Of a DNA stretch of 64,000 bases, positions 55,093 to 64,000 are shown one piece after another; positions within the stretch are counted from its first letter, which is position 1; each line of letters opens with the position of its first letter. A program made the translations under genes and the position numbers. Source of the DNA: Caulobacteraceae bacterium (GTDB taxonomy: Bacteria; Pseudomonadota; Alphaproteobacteria; Caulobacterales; Caulobacteraceae); assembly GCA_947476325.1 (NCBI GenBank), contig CANJPZ010000005.1:62001-126000 (forward strand). Direction: 5' to 3'. The notes under the pieces were generated by a model. That model was given only the letters and a program-made list of their open reading frames with translations. It was not told where the DNA came from and did no database searches.

Positions 55093-56118
55093 ATGGGGAT
55101 GCGAAGGCTGGCGGGCGCAACAGCCCAATGGGCCTTTACGGGAGCCTTGGGAGCGGTAATCGCTTCGGGTCTCGCGGTTCAGGGGTTCGCCGATGAATTG
55201 TTGGGTCAGCCCACGGCGAACGCCGTTGGTCTGCAACGCAGTGGCTCGGTGTTGCGCGACAAGGTCGAGCACTTCCACAACTGGCTGCTGCTGCCGATCA
55301 TTACGGTCATCTGCCTGTTCGTTCTGGCGCTGCTGCTGATCTGCATGGTCCGCTTCAACAAGCGATCCAATCCGACGCCGGCCAAGTGGAGCCACAACAC
55401 CGCGATCGAGGTGATCTGGACCATCGTACCGGTTGGCATCCTGATGGTTATCTCGGTCTTCTCGTTCGGCCTTCTGGCCGAGTTTCACCACATGCCCAAG
55501 CCTGACGTGACCGTTAAGGCCACCGGCAACCAGTGGTTCTGGGTCTACTCTTACCCGGATCAGCAAATCCCCGAATATACCTCGGCCATCCTGCCGGAAG
55601 ACAAGGCCAAGGCTGCGGGCAAGCCGTTCCGTATGGCGGCCACCGAGCCCCTCGTGGTTCCGCTCGGCGCTGTCGTCCGTGTTCAGACCACTGGCCAGGA
55701 TGTCATCCACGCCTTCGGCGTTCCGGCGTTCGGTATCACCATCGACGCCATTCCGGGCCGTCTGAACGAGACCTGGTTCAAGCCGCGCACCATCGGCACC
55801 TACTATGGCCAGTGCCGCGAGCTGTGCGGTATCGATCACGCCTTCATGCCGATCGAGATTCACGTGGTCAGCCAGGCAGACTTCGACGCCTGGACCGTGT
55901 CCAAGGGCGGCAAGACCGCGGCCATGAGGGCGGCTGACGAAGCCGCCGCGAAGGCTGCAGCCGATGCGGAAACCGCCGCCAAGGCCGCCGCCGACGCCGC
56001 TGCCAAGGCCGCCGCTCCGGCGCCGGCCCCTGCAGCGCCCGCTGCCGGCGCCGCAACCCCCGCCGCCCCCGCTTCTCCAGCAGCCCCCGCCGCGCCGGCG
56101 GCGGCCGCCAAGAAATAG
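55093..56118 (+). CDS. ctaC: Cytochrome c oxidase subunit II
   Basis: This 341-residue subunit carries the CuA site that takes electrons from cytochrome c. After a signal region come two helices (LLLPIITVICLFVLALLLIC and VIWTIVPVGILMVISVFSFG). GNQWFWVYSYPDQ is the aromatic electron-entry region, and the CuA ligands lie in DVIHAFGVPAFG and YYGQCRELCGIDHAFMPIEI (C-x3-C and His). A 60-residue Ala/Pro/Lys-rich C-terminal tail follows. ATG 55093 has AGGG eight bases upstream; ATG 55078 is an alternative. It leads the oxidase cluster. Confidence 0.95.
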   Translation: MGMRRLAGATAQWAFTGALGAVIASGLAVQGFADELLGQPTANAVGLQRSGSVLRDKVEHFHNWLLLPIITVICLFVLALLLICMVRFNKRSNPTPAKWSHNTAIEVIWTIVPVGILMVISVFSFGLLAEFHHMPKPDVTVKATGNQWFWVYSYPDQQIPEYTSAILPEDKAKAAGKPFRMAATEPLVVPLGAVVRVQTTGQDVIHAFGVPAFGITIDAIPGRLNETWFKPRTIGTYYGQCRELCGIDHAFMPIEIHVVSQADFDAWTVSKGGKTAAMRAADEAAAKAAADAETAAKAAADAAAKAAAPAPAPAAPAAGAATPAAPASPAAPAAPAAAAKK

Positions 56119-56142
56119 ACGTCAGGACGAGAGTTAACGACC

Positions 56143-57822
56143 ATGGCAACCGCCGCTCACGCACACGATGATCATAACGGCCACGACGATCACGACCACA
56201 AGCCGGGGTTCTTCGTCCGCTGGTTCCTCTCGACGAACCACAAGGACATCGGCACGCTCTACATTCTGTTCGCCATCATGGCGGGCCTGGTGGGCGGGGC
56301 CCTGTCAGGTCTGATCCGCTGGGAGCTGTTCCAGCCCGGCATTCAGGTATTCACGCCGGACTCGTGGATCGCCCACACCTTCCTCGGGAACATCGTCGAG
56401 TTCTCCAAGCACGGCTATAACGTTGTGGTTACCGGCCACGCGCTGATCATGATCTTCTTCATGGTCATGCCGGCCATGATCGGCGGCTTTGGCAACTGGT
56501 TCGTGCCGCTGATGATCGGCGCGCCGGACATGGCCTTCCCGCGCATGAACAATATCTCGTTCTGGCTGCTGGTCGCCGCCTGGATCCTGCTGATCGCCTC
56601 GCTGTTCACCGACGGTGGCCCGGGCAAGGGCTTTGGCGGCGGCTGGACGCTCTATCCGCCCCTGTCGACCACCGGCCACACCGGTCCGGCCCTGAACCTG
56701 GCGATTTTCTCGGTCCACCTGGCCGGCGCGAGCTCGATCCTGGGCGCTATCAACTTCATCACCACGATCTTCAACATGCGCGCGCCGGGCATGACCATGC
56801 ACCGCATGCCGCTGTTCGTGTGGTCGATCCTGGTCACCGTGTGGCTGCTGCTGCTCTCGCTGCCGGTTCTGGCCGCGGCGATCACCATGCTGCTCACTGA
56901 CCGCAACTTCCACACCCACTTCTTCGATCCCGCCGGCGGCGGTGATCCGGTCATGTTCCAGCACCTGTTCTGGTTCTTCGGCCACCCGGAAGTTTACATC
57001 CTGATCCTGCCGGGGTTCGGCATGATCAGCCAGATCGTCTCGACCTTCAGCCGCAAGCCGGTGTTCGGCTATCTGGCCATGGCCTACGCCATGGTGGCCA
57101 TTGGCTTCGTCGGCTTCGTCGTCTGGGCCCACCACATGTATTCGGTCGGCATGCCGCTGAACCTTCAGGGCTACTTCGTGGCCGCCACCATGGTCATTGC
57201 TGTGCCCACGGGGGTGAAGGTGTTCAGCTGGATCGCCACCATGTGGGGCGGCTCCATCGACTTCAAGACGCCCATGCTGTGGGCCGTCGGCTTCATCTTC
57301 CTGTTCACCGTCGGCGGGGTCACCGGTGTGGTTCTGGCCAACGCGGCCTTCGACTATTCGGTGCACGATACCTATTATGTCGTCGCCCACTTCCACTATG
57401 TCCTGTCGCTCGGCGCCGTGTTCGCGATCTTCGCGGGCTTCTACTACTGGTTCGAGAAAATGTGGGGCGTGAAGTACAACGAGTTCCTCGGCGCCGCCCA
57501 CTTCTGGGTGATGTTTATCGGGGTGAACCTGGTGTTCTTCCCGCAGCACTTCCTGGGCCTTCAGGGCATGCCGCGCCGCTATGTGGACTATCCTGATGCG
57601 TTCGCGCTGTGGAACAAGGTCTCGTCGATCGGCTATTTGATCACCGCTGCCGGCGTGGGCATCTTCCTGATCGTCCTGCTGGAAGCCGCCATCCGTCGCC
57701 GCAAGGCCGAGGCCAATCCCTGGGGCGAAGGCGCCACCACCCTGGAATGGACGCTGCCCTCGCCGCCGCCGTTCCACCAGTTCAACACCCCGCCGGTCAT
57801 CAAGGCCGACGACGGTCACTAG
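56143..57822 (+). CDS. ctaD: Cytochrome c oxidase subunit I (aa3 type)
   Basis: This 559-residue haem-copper oxidase subunit has 12 membrane helices. The CuB site and cross-linked Tyr are in [18 protein letters not shown], with [10 protein letters not shown] giving the other two CuB histidines. The K-channel Lys is in [18 protein letters not shown]. The haem ligands are in [20 protein letters not shown]. The N-terminus is His/Asp-rich ([20 protein letters not shown]). It reduces oxygen to water and pumps protons. A terminator follows at 57847. Confidence 0.97.
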   Translation: MATAAHAHDDHNGHDDHDHKPGFFVRWFLSTNHKDIGTLYILFAIMAGLVGGALSGLIRWELFQPGIQVFTPDSWIAHTFLGNIVEFSKHGYNVVVTGHALIMIFFMVMPAMIGGFGNWFVPLMIGAPDMAFPRMNNISFWLLVAAWILLIASLFTDGGPGKGFGGGWTLYPPLSTTGHTGPALNLAIFSVHLAGASSILGAINFITTIFNMRAPGMTMHRMPLFVWSILVTVWLLLLSLPVLAAAITMLLTDRNFHTHFFDPAGGGDPVMFQHLFWFFGHPEVYILILPGFGMISQIVSTFSRKPVFGYLAMAYAMVAIGFVGFVVWAHHMYSVGMPLNLQGYFVAATMVIAVPTGVKVFSWIATMWGGSIDFKTPMLWAVGFIFLFTVGGVTGVVLANAAFDYSVHDTYYVVAHFHYVLSLGAVFAIFAGFYYWFEKMWGVKYNEFLGAAHFWVMFIGVNLVFFPQHFLGLQGMPRRYVDYPDAFALWNKVSSIGYLITAAGVGIFLIVLLEAAIRRRKAEANPWGEGATTLEWTLPSPPPFHQFNTPPVIKADDGH

Positions 57823-57846
57823 ACCCGGATTGGGTTCGAAATTGAG

Positions 57847-57875
57847 AATGCTCCTCCGAAAGGGGGAGCATTTTT
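57847..57875 (+). terminator. Rho-independent terminator between ctaD and ctaB
   Basis: AATGCTCCTCC and GGGGGAGCATT form an 11-bp stem (one T-G pair) with loop GAAA, followed by TTTTT. It separates ctaCD from the assembly genes, which may therefore have their own promoter or rely on read-through. Confidence 0.9.
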
Positions 57876-57944
57876 CTTTGAGGCATTGCCCCCGCGTCCG
57901 TTTGCCCCTTCGACTCGCGGTCCCTTTCAGCTAGAACCCCCGCC

Positions 57945-58907
57945 ATGACCGAAGCCGCAGCCCCAAGCCCCGCCGCCGCCGCGCGCTGGCAGGACTATGT
58001 CCAGCTGCTGAAACCGCGCGTCATGTCGCTGGTGGTGTTCACCGGCCTGACGGGCCTGGTCTGCGCGCGCACGCCCATGAACCCGTTCCTGGCTGCGGTA
58101 GCTGTGCTCTGCATCGCCGTCGGGGCCGGGGCCTCGGCCTCGTTCAACATGTGGTACGACGCCGACATTGACGCACGGATGAGCCGCACTCGCGCCCGCC
58201 CTGTGCCCTCCGGCAAGGTTCAGGGCGCCGATGCGCTGGGCCTGGGCATTACGCTTACGCTTCTGTCGTGCCTGCTGATGCTGCTGGCCGTCGGCTGGCT
58301 GGCGGCGTCCCTGCTGGCTTTCACCATCTTTTTCTACGCGGTGGTCTATACGATGTGGCTCAAACGCCGCACGCCGCAGAACATCGTCATCGGCGGTCTG
58401 GCCGGCGCCCTGCCGCCGGTGATCGGCTGGGCGGCGGCGGCCCATGCCGCGCCGCTGAACGCCTGGCTGCTCTGCCTTATCATCTTCATGTGGACGCCGC
58501 CCCACTTCTGGGCCCTGTCGCTCTACACCTCGGCCGACTACGGCAAGGCCGGCGTGCCCATGGGCCCGGTGGTCTGGGGGGCGGCCAAGACCCGCGCGCA
58601 CATCATGGTCTACAGCCTGCTGCTGATCCCCGTTTGCCAGATCCCGCTGTTCACCGGTCTGGGCGGCTGGGCCTATGCGGCGGTCGCCGCGCCCGGCGGC
58701 CTGATGTTCCTAGTGCTGGCGTTCCGGCTGTGGCGCTCGCGGGCCGGCGAGGGCGGCGCCGTCGGCGAGAATGGCCTTTACGAGGTCAAGGCCGGCTCGA
58801 AAAACGCGCGCAACCTGTTCGCCTTTTCCATCCTCTATCTGTTCGCCCTGTTCGCGGCCCTCCTGGCCGAGCGGACCCTGGGCTTGGCGCCCGGAGTAGG
58901 CCTTTGA
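57945..58907 (+). CDS. ctaB: Protohaem IX farnesyltransferase (haem O synthase)
   Basis: This 320-residue membrane prenyltransferase makes haem O, the precursor of haem A. The Asp-rich catalytic motif is NMWYDADIDARMSRTRARPV, and the second conserved region is DYGKAGVPMGPVVWGAAKTR. There are about nine hydrophobic helices. It follows the terminator after ctaD, and its stop overlaps the next small gene by four bases. Confidence 0.95.
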   Translation: MTEAAAPSPAAAARWQDYVQLLKPRVMSLVVFTGLTGLVCARTPMNPFLAAVAVLCIAVGAGASASFNMWYDADIDARMSRTRARPVPSGKVQGADALGLGITLTLLSCLLMLLAVGWLAASLLAFTIFFYAVVYTMWLKRRTPQNIVIGGLAGALPPVIGWAAAAHAAPLNAWLLCLIIFMWTPPHFWALSLYTSADYGKAGVPMGPVVWGAAKTRAHIMVYSLLLIPVCQIPLFTGLGGWAYAAVAAPGGLMFLVLAFRLWRSRAGEGGAVGENGLYEVKAGSKNARNLFAFSILYLFALFAALLAERTLGLAPGVGL

Positions 58908-59041
58908 CCCCTGAAGACGAAAAACGTGCGCGCAACCGGCGCAGCCTAGTCATCGCGCTGGGCCTGGCGGCCTTCGTGATCCTGGTGTTCACCGTAACAA
59001 TTCTAAGATTGGGCGGCAGTGTCACAGACCGTCCCCTCTAG
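58904..59041 (+). CDS. Small membrane protein of the cytochrome oxidase cluster (CoxF-like)
   Basis: This 45-residue protein starts with TTG overlapping the ctaB stop. A charged N-terminus (TPEDEKRARNRRS) is followed by one membrane helix (LVIALGLAAFVILVFTVTIL). Short proteins of this build sit between ctaB and ctaG in many alphaproteobacteria and are thought to help oxidase assembly. It overlaps ctaG by 23 bases. The role is inferred from position. Confidence 0.75.
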   Translation: MTPEDEKRARNRRSLVIALGLAAFVILVFTVTILRLGGSVTDRPL

Positions 59042-59633
59042 GCGCAAAGTCAGCAACGGCCGGGTCGCGGCGATCTGCGCCCTGGTGACTGCGGGCATGG
59101 TGGGCGCAGGCTTTGCCGCCGTACCGCTTTATCGTGCGTTCTGTCAGGCCACCGGCTTTGAAGGCACCATCGGCCGCGCCAACGCCGCTCCTACCCGCAT
59201 CCTCGATAAAACGATCAGCGTGCGGTTCGACACCAATACCCGCGACGTGCCCTGGACGTTCAAGCCCGAGCAGGTCAGCCAGACGGTGCGCGTCGGCGCG
59301 ACCGCCCTGACCCATTTTACGGTCACCAACAACAGCGACGAGCCGATCACCGGCCAGGCCAGCTTCAATCTGCTGCCCGAGACCGCCGGCGCCTATTTCA
59401 AGAAGATCGAGTGCTTCTGCTTCAAGGAGCAGACCCTGCACCCGCATCAGACCGTGGAATACGCCGTTGTCTACTTCGTCGATCCGAAAATCGAGACCGA
59501 TCCGGAGACCCGCGGCGTGCCAGAACTGACCCTGTCCTACACCTTCTATCCGTCGCAAAACGGGGCGATCCAGCAGGCAAAGAATGATGCGGCGACACGG
59601 CCTCTTGGCGAACAGCCGAAAGCAGGGTTATAG
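59019..59633 (+). CDS. ctaG: Cytochrome c oxidase assembly protein CtaG (Cox11)
   Basis: This 204-residue protein delivers copper to the CuB site of subunit I. It has one N-terminal helix (RVAAICALVTAGMVGAGFAA) and the periplasmic Cox11 domain with VPLYRAFCQATGF and the copper-binding IECFCFKEQTLHPHQT. Translation starts at GTG inside the small upstream gene, suggesting coupling. Confidence 0.94.
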   Translation: MSQTVPSRRKVSNGRVAAICALVTAGMVGAGFAAVPLYRAFCQATGFEGTIGRANAAPTRILDKTISVRFDTNTRDVPWTFKPEQVSQTVRVGATALTHFTVTNNSDEPITGQASFNLLPETAGAYFKKIECFCFKEQTLHPHQTVEYAVVYFVDPKIETDPETRGVPELTLSYTFYPSQNGAIQQAKNDAATRPLGEQPKAGL

Positions 59634-59702
59634 GCTGCGGGAATGAGTCTGATACCGCGGCTACAGCGTTGTAGATCGCATATTCGGGGGTAACCGGCGA
59701 CC

Positions 59703-60584
59703 ATGGCCCAAGACGGCGTCCATCACGACTATCACCTTGTAAACCCGAGCCCGTGGCCTCTGATCGGCTCGATCGCCGGCGTTGTCGTCACCATCGGCGG
59801 TGTTATCGCCATGAGCGGCCTTTGGGGCATCCCGAAGGGCAATCTGGTGGTCTTCGCGGCCGGCATGGCTCTGGTGCTTCTGACCATGGCCGGCTGGTGG
59901 CGCGAAACCACCAAGGAAGCCAATCAGGGCGACCATACCGCTGTCGTCTCCCTTGGCCTGCGCTACGGCATGATCCTGTTCATCGCTTCGGAAGTGATGT
60001 TCTTCGTCGGCTGGTTCTGGATGTTCTTCGAAATGGCCATCTTCCACGGCCATCGCACCCTGACCCCGGACAACCTCGAAGGCGTCGCCGCCGCCTGGCA
60101 GACCTGGCCGCCCAAGGGCGTTGAGTCCGTCCCGGCCTTTGAACTGCCGCTGGTCAACACCCTGACACTGCTACTGTCCGGCACCACCGTGACCTGGGCC
60201 CACCATGCCCTGCAGGTTGGTGATCGCAAGTCGACCAAGTTTGGCCTGATCCTGACCATCATTCTGGGCGTGATGTTCACCTCGATCCAGGCCTATGAGT
60301 ACAACCACATTCTCAGCCACAAGCTGTTCTTCTCGGAAGAAGCGGCCAACGCGGGCCTCTATGGCTCGGCCTTCTTCATGGCCACCGGCTTCCACGGCTT
60401 CCACGTGCTGATCGGCACCATCTTCCTGACCATCTGCCTGGCTCGCCTGATCGGCGGCGGCTTCTCGCCCAAGCAGCACTTCGGCTTTGAAGCGGCGGCC
60501 TGGTACTGGCACTTCGTCGACGTGGTGTGGCTGTTCCTGTTTGCCTTCATCTACGTGATCTTCGGGGCCGGCTGGGGCAAGTGA
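59703..60584 (+). CDS. ctaE: Cytochrome c oxidase subunit III
   Basis: This 293-residue, seven-helix subunit contains HDYHLVNPSPWPLIGSIAGV, LRYGMILFIASEVMFFVGWF (with the conserved Glu), HHALQVGDRK and the C-terminal AAWYWHFVDVVWLFLFAFIY. It stabilises subunit I and proton uptake. It completes the structural subunits of the aa3 oxidase and lies 69 bases after ctaG. Confidence 0.96.
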   Translation: MAQDGVHHDYHLVNPSPWPLIGSIAGVVVTIGGVIAMSGLWGIPKGNLVVFAAGMALVLLTMAGWWRETTKEANQGDHTAVVSLGLRYGMILFIASEVMFFVGWFWMFFEMAIFHGHRTLTPDNLEGVAAAWQTWPPKGVESVPAFELPLVNTLTLLLSGTTVTWAHHALQVGDRKSTKFGLILTIILGVMFTSIQAYEYNHILSHKLFFSEEAANAGLYGSAFFMATGFHGFHVLIGTIFLTICLARLIGGGFSPKQHFGFEAAAWYWHFVDVVWLFLFAFIYVIFGAGWGK

Positions 60585-60591
60585 CACGGCC

Positions 60592-60963
60592 ATGAAGGCG
60601 GGCCCGATCCTTGCGGGACTGGCCTGCCGCTGCCCGGCCTGTGGCAAGGGTGCGCTGTTCAAGGGCTATCTGAAGGTTCGCCCCATCTGCGAAGTCTGCG
60701 GCTTTGACCTGCGAGCCGCTGATTCCGGCGATGGCCCGGCGGTGTTCATCATCCTGATCGTCGGCGGATTTGTCGCCTTTCTGGCCCTGTATTTCCAGCT
60801 GAACTACACCCTGCCGATCTGGGTGCATCTGGTGCTTTGGCTGCCCCTGACTGCCGTGCTCAGCCTGATCCTGATGCCGGTCTTCAAGAGCCTGCTGATC
60901 ACCGCCCAGTACCACTTCAAGGCCAGCGAGGCCCGCAACAGCGACACCGGCCATGAAGACTAG
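60592..60963 (+). CDS. DUF983 family membrane protein
   Basis: This 123-residue protein starts seven bases after ctaE. Its N-terminus has a zinc-ribbon-like part, CRCPACGKGALFKGYLKVRP and ICEVCGFDLRAADSGDGPAV, followed by two membrane helices (FIILIVGGFVAFLALYFQ and VLWLPLTAVLSLILMPVFK). DUF983 genes are regularly beside ctaE in alphaproteobacteria, so a role in oxidase assembly is plausible but unproven. It overlaps the SURF1 gene by 11 bases. Confidence 0.88.
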   Translation: MKAGPILAGLACRCPACGKGALFKGYLKVRPICEVCGFDLRAADSGDGPAVFIILIVGGFVAFLALYFQLNYTLPIWVHLVLWLPLTAVLSLILMPVFKSLLITAQYHFKASEARNSDTGHED

Positions 60964-61699
60964 CCGCTTTCCCTGGGGCCTGACGATCACCACGATCGTC
61001 GCCTTCGCCATCCTGATTTCGCTCGGCGTCTGGCAGCTTTACCGGCTGGAATGGAAGCAGGGGGTGCTGGCCCGTCGCGCCGCCCTCGAGAACGCCGCAC
61101 CACAGCCCCTGGACAAGGTGCTGGCCGCCACCGCCGCTCCGGCGATGCTGGACATGGTGCGGATCACCGTCACCTGTCCGGGGCTGGCCAAGGCCCCAAC
61201 CCAGCGCGTATTCAGCCTGAGCGACGGCGACATCGTCAACCGTCTGGTCTCGGCCTGTCCGATGGCAGGATCCGCCTACAGCGCCATCCTCGTTGATCGG
61301 GGCCACACACCTGACGGCGTCGAGGGGCTGCCCCTTGTCGATGCGACCGACATTCAGCCTGTGGCCATAACCGGTGTGCTGCGAAGGCCGCTCAAGCCCA
61401 ACCTCATCACACGGCTGATCACCCCGGCGCCCAAGGCCCCGCCGGCCGGGGCCAGCCGGCTTTGGATGGACTATGACCTGCCGGGCATCGCCGCGGCGCT
61501 GGGCGTGGCCAGGCCTGCGCCGGTGCTCATCGCCGCCGAGACCTCGTCCAATCCGGACTGGCCCGAACTGAAGCCCGGCCTGTCGACCGAGGCCATTCCC
61601 AACAACCACCTGCAGTACGCGTTCACCTGGTTCGGTCTTGCGGTTGTGCTGCTGTCAATCTATGCCGCCATGCTCCGTCGGCGGTTAAAAGGCTTATGA
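60953..61699 (+). CDS. SURF1 family cytochrome oxidase assembly protein
   Basis: This 248-residue SURF1 protein has two membrane helices at its ends (TIVAFAILISLGVWQLYRLE with the conserved LGxWQLxR, and WFGLAVVLLSIYAAMLRRR) and a periplasmic domain between them, with AILVDRGHTPD and NNHLQYAFTWFGLA. SURF1 helps insert haem a into subunit I. Its stop overlaps the thrC start (ATGA). Confidence 0.92.
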   Translation: MKTSRFPWGLTITTIVAFAILISLGVWQLYRLEWKQGVLARRAALENAAPQPLDKVLAATAAPAMLDMVRITVTCPGLAKAPTQRVFSLSDGDIVNRLVSACPMAGSAYSAILVDRGHTPDGVEGLPLVDATDIQPVAITGVLRRPLKPNLITRLITPAPKAPPAGASRLWMDYDLPGIAAALGVARPAPVLIAAETSSNPDWPELKPGLSTEAIPNNHLQYAFTWFGLAVVLLSIYAAMLRRRLKGL

Positions 61700-63090
61700 A
61701 ATACATCTCCACGCGCGGTGAGGCGCAAGCGGTCGGTTTTCTGGACGCGGTGCTCGTGGGCCTTGCCCCCGACGGCGGCCTGTTCGTGCCGCGTGAATGG
61801 CCGAGCTTTACTCCGGCCGAGATCGCCGCCTTCGCCAACCGACCTTATGCCGAGGTTGCCGCCGCGGTGATCAGCAAGTTCGCCGGCGACGCCATCGCCC
61901 CTGATGTCATCGCCGAGATGTGCGCCGACGCCTACGCCACCTTCAGCCATGCGGCGGTCACCCCGCTCAAGCAGCTCTATCCCGACCTTTGGCTACTGGA
62001 ACTGTTCCATGGACCGACCCTGGCCTTCAAGGACGTGGCCATGCAGCTGCTGGCGCAGATCTATGACCATGTGCTGGCAAAGCAGGGCCGCACCATCACC
62101 ATCGTCTGCGCGACGTCGGGCGATACCGGCGGCGCGGCGGTCGGCGCCTTCCGCGGCTCGCAGCATGTGCGCCTTGTGGTGCTGTTCCCCGAGGGGCGGA
62201 TCAGCGAGGTGCAGCGCCGCTTCATGACTACCGCCGAAGAGGCCAATGTCCGCACCGTTGCGGTGGAAGGCACCTTTGACGATTGCCAGACCATTCTGAA
62301 GGGCCTCTTCCAGGATCAGGCGTTCAGCAGCCAGGTCGATCTGTCCGGCGTCAATTCGATCAACTGGGCGCGGATCGCCGCCCAGAGCGTCTACTATTTC
62401 ACCTCGGCCGCCGCGCTGGGCGCGCCAGACCGGCCCGTTTCGTACTGTGTGCCGACCGGCAATTTCGGCGACGCCTACGCAGCCTATGCAGCCAGCCGCC
62501 TGGGCCTGCCGATCGAGAAAATCACTGTGGCGACCAATGCCAATGACATCATGGCCCGCGCCCTGTCCGGTGGCCGCTACGCCCGCGGTCAGGTGGCCGA
62601 AAGCATGAGCCCGGCCATGGATATCCAGATCGCTTCGAATTTCGAGCGTCTGTATTTCGAAGCCGTCGAGCGCGAAGCCGTCGAGACGGCCCGCGCTTTC
62701 AAGGCCTTCACCGAGGCCGGATCGATCGACATTCCGCCGCCGGCGCAAGGCATGATGCGGGGCCTGTTCCAGGGCGTCGCGGTCAGCGAGGCCGAGACCG
62801 CCAAGACCATCATGGCGACCCTCAACGACACCGGCGAGTTGATCGATCCCCACACGGCCGTGGCCGTGGCCGCCGCCCGCCGAACGGGCGCCGCCGGGCG
62901 TACGCCGCTGATCGCGCTGTCCACCGCCCATCCGGCCAAGTTCCCCAAGGCGGTGTTCGCCTGCGCCAAGGTCGAGCCACCGGCCCCGTCCATTGTCCGC
63001 GCCCAGGCCGCCAAGCCTGAGCGCATAGACCGCCTGCCGGCTGACGCGGAAGCCGTAAAGGCCTATGTCCGCGCGTTCGCAGGCGTCTGA
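61696..63090 (+). CDS. thrC: Threonine synthase
   Basis: This 464-residue PLP enzyme converts O-phosphohomoserine to threonine. It opens with KYISTRGEAQAVGFLDAVLV, characteristic of this class. The PLP Lys is in FHGPTLAFKDVAMQLLAQIY, and IVCATSGDTGGAAVGAFRGS and SYCVPTGNFGDAYAAYAASR contact the cofactor. It is coupled to SURF1 by a 4-base overlap and is immediately followed by the M16 peptidase gene, an order common in alphaproteobacteria. Confidence 0.95.
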   Translation: MKYISTRGEAQAVGFLDAVLVGLAPDGGLFVPREWPSFTPAEIAAFANRPYAEVAAAVISKFAGDAIAPDVIAEMCADAYATFSHAAVTPLKQLYPDLWLLELFHGPTLAFKDVAMQLLAQIYDHVLAKQGRTITIVCATSGDTGGAAVGAFRGSQHVRLVVLFPEGRISEVQRRFMTTAEEANVRTVAVEGTFDDCQTILKGLFQDQAFSSQVDLSGVNSINWARIAAQSVYYFTSAAALGAPDRPVSYCVPTGNFGDAYAAYAASRLGLPIEKITVATNANDIMARALSGGRYARGQVAESMSPAMDIQIASNFERLYFEAVEREAVETARAFKAFTEAGSIDIPPPAQGMMRGLFQGVAVSEAETAKTIMATLNDTGELIDPHTAVAVAAARRTGAAGRTPLIALSTAHPAKFPKAVFACAKVEPPAPSIVRAQAAKPERIDRLPADAEAVKAYVRAFAGV

Positions 63091-64000
63091 TTGGCCCGGT
63101 TGCACAAACTCTCCAACGGTGTCCGGGTCATCTGCGATCCGATCGACGGCTTTGAGACTCTGGCCCTGTCGGTGGTCATCGGCCGGGGGTCGCGCTGGGA
63201 GACGAAAGCCCGCGCCGGCTGGGCGCATCTTCTGGAGCACATGGTCTTCAAAGGTGCGGGCGGGCGCTCGGCGCGGGACATCGTTGATGTGATTGAATCG
63301 GCGGGTGGCCATATCAACGCCGCCACCGGCTATGAGCGGACCAGCTTTCAGGTTCGCGCCCTCAAGGGCGGCCTGGCCCTGGGCATGGATGTGATCGCTG
63401 ATCTGATCCGTAGGCCGACTCTGAACGCGGGCGATCTGGACCGCGAAAAGGCCGTCATCGGCCAGGAGATCGCCGAGGCGCAGGATACGCCGGATGACTT
63501 TGTCTTCGACCTAGCCCAGATCGCCGCTTTTGGCGATACGGCCATGGGCCGCCCGATCTTGGGGACCACCAGTTCCATCGGCGTCGCCGACCCTGTCACG
63601 CTGGAGGCGTTTCGCGCCCAGGTCTATGGCCTGGACCGGCTGGTCATCAGCGCCGCCGGAGCTGTGGATGAGGACGAGCTGCTGGCTCTGGCCGAGCGGG
63701 CGTTTGGCGGCGCAGTGGCCGCATCGGCGGTCAGTCCGCCCGAGGCCGGCGCCTTTGTCGGTGGGGCGCGAACCAAGTCGGCCCGGCTCGAACAGGCCAA
63801 TCTGGTGTTCATGTTGCCGACCTGCGGCGCCAGCGACCTGGACTATTACGCCTTTCGCCTGTTCGCCGAGGTGCTGGGCGGCGGCATGTCGTCACGGCTG
63901 TTCCAGGAGGTGCGTGAAAAGCAGGGCCTGGCCTACGCCATCGACGCCTTTGTGGAATCCTACACCGACGTGGGCGTGCTGGGCATCTTTGCCGGCTGCG
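63091..64000 (+). CDS. M16 family zinc metallopeptidase (3' truncated by window edge)
   Basis: The frame is open from TTG 63091, directly after the thrC stop, to the window end (303 codons). It starts LHKLSNGVRVICDPIDGFET. The inverted zinc motif is in RAGWAHLLEHMVFKGAGGRS (HxxEH), with the distal Glu probably in DREKAVIGQEIAEAQDTPD. SAGGHINAATGYERTSF and GGGMSSRLFQEVREKQGLAY are standard for the family. It resembles processing-peptidase-type M16B proteins. The C-terminal part is outside the window. Confidence 0.9.
   Translation, partial: MARLHKLSNGVRVICDPIDGFETLALSVVIGRGSRWETKARAGWAHLLEHMVFKGAGGRSARDIVDVIESAGGHINAATGYERTSFQVRALKGGLALGMDVIADLIRRPTLNAGDLDREKAVIGQEIAEAQDTPDDFVFDLAQIAAFGDTAMGRPILGTTSSIGVADPVTLEAFRAQVYGLDRLVISAAGAVDEDELLALAERAFGGAVAASAVSPPEAGAFVGGARTKSARLEQANLVFMLPTCGASDLDYYAFRLFAEVLGGGMSSRLFQEVREKQGLAYAIDAFVESYTDVGVLGIFAGC

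Noticed and set aside
56305-57819. 504-codon open frame antisense to ctaD
   Set aside because: Composition is His/Asp/Gln/Arg-rich with no family motif, and it mirrors a certain cytochrome oxidase gene; it is a by-product of high GC.
61993-63312. 439-codon open frame antisense to thrC
   Set aside because: thrC and the M16 gene are unambiguous on the plus strand.

Overview
The window reads as chromosomal DNA of an alphaproteobacterium, most likely from the Caulobacterales (Caulobacter/Phenylobacterium type). The reasons are high GC, a tRNA-His with A73 and no G-1, and several gene orders: murA-DUF2948-hisD-UPF0262-phosphatase-infA-maf-RNase-yacG, and the aa3 oxidase order ctaC-ctaD-ctaB-small membrane protein-ctaG-ctaE-DUF983-SURF1-thrC-M16 peptidase. 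A TonB system with a large TonB-dependent receptor and many exported proteins fits the same group. The genus is inferred, not shown.

Layout. 0-0.7 kb: end of feoB with a tiny Cys-rich membrane protein. 0.7-3.4 kb: a glutathione S-transferase and a secreted cytochrome c/PQQ beta-propeller protein. 3.4-9.3 kb: a minus-strand leucine-catabolism operon (isovaleryl-CoA dehydrogenase, methylcrotonyl-CoA carboxylase beta and alpha, second acyl-CoA dehydrogenase). 9.3-11.6 kb: a scrambled accessory islet ending at tRNA-Thr. It holds a truncated regulator, an IS3-type transposase tail, repeated IS ends, a DUF2147 gene, an exported peroxiredoxin, a fasciclin relic and non-coding DNA of probable mobile-element origin. 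11.6-18 kb: the compact murA-to-yacG housekeeping block and tRNA-Phe. 18-22.5 kb: exbB-exbD-tonB, tRNA-His, a glycine-oxidase-like enzyme and an orphan TonB. 22.6-30.1 kb: a lytic transglycosylase, a decayed hybrid histidine kinase, two DUF2336 proteins, an Hpt protein and NAD kinase.

30.2-36 kb: a class II aldolase-family protein and an RND efflux adaptor/pump pair. 36-41.8 kb: a tight minus-strand run (DUF924, thyA, folA, two SMP-30 family proteins, D-aminoacylase-like hydrolase). 41.9-45 kb: an RcnB-like envelope protein, ilvC, a lipoprotein and a purN-like formyltransferase. 45.2-48.2 kb: a TonB-dependent receptor. 48.4-54 kb: carA with an unusual leader, divergent from dnaG and rpoD. 54-64 kb: an MBL hydrolase, the cytochrome c oxidase cluster, thrC and the start of an M16 peptidase.

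The observations most worth following are these: a carA leader in which a short peptide ORF contains an intrinsic terminator and stops on the carA start codon; a hybrid kinase that lacks both its phospho-His and phospho-Asp and carries a frameshift; Arg-Gly-rich low-complexity segments shared by several unrelated exported proteins; a DnaG whose zinc ribbon has lost three of four ligands; and the islet beside tRNA-Thr. No CRISPR array, complete prophage or obvious defence system was seen.
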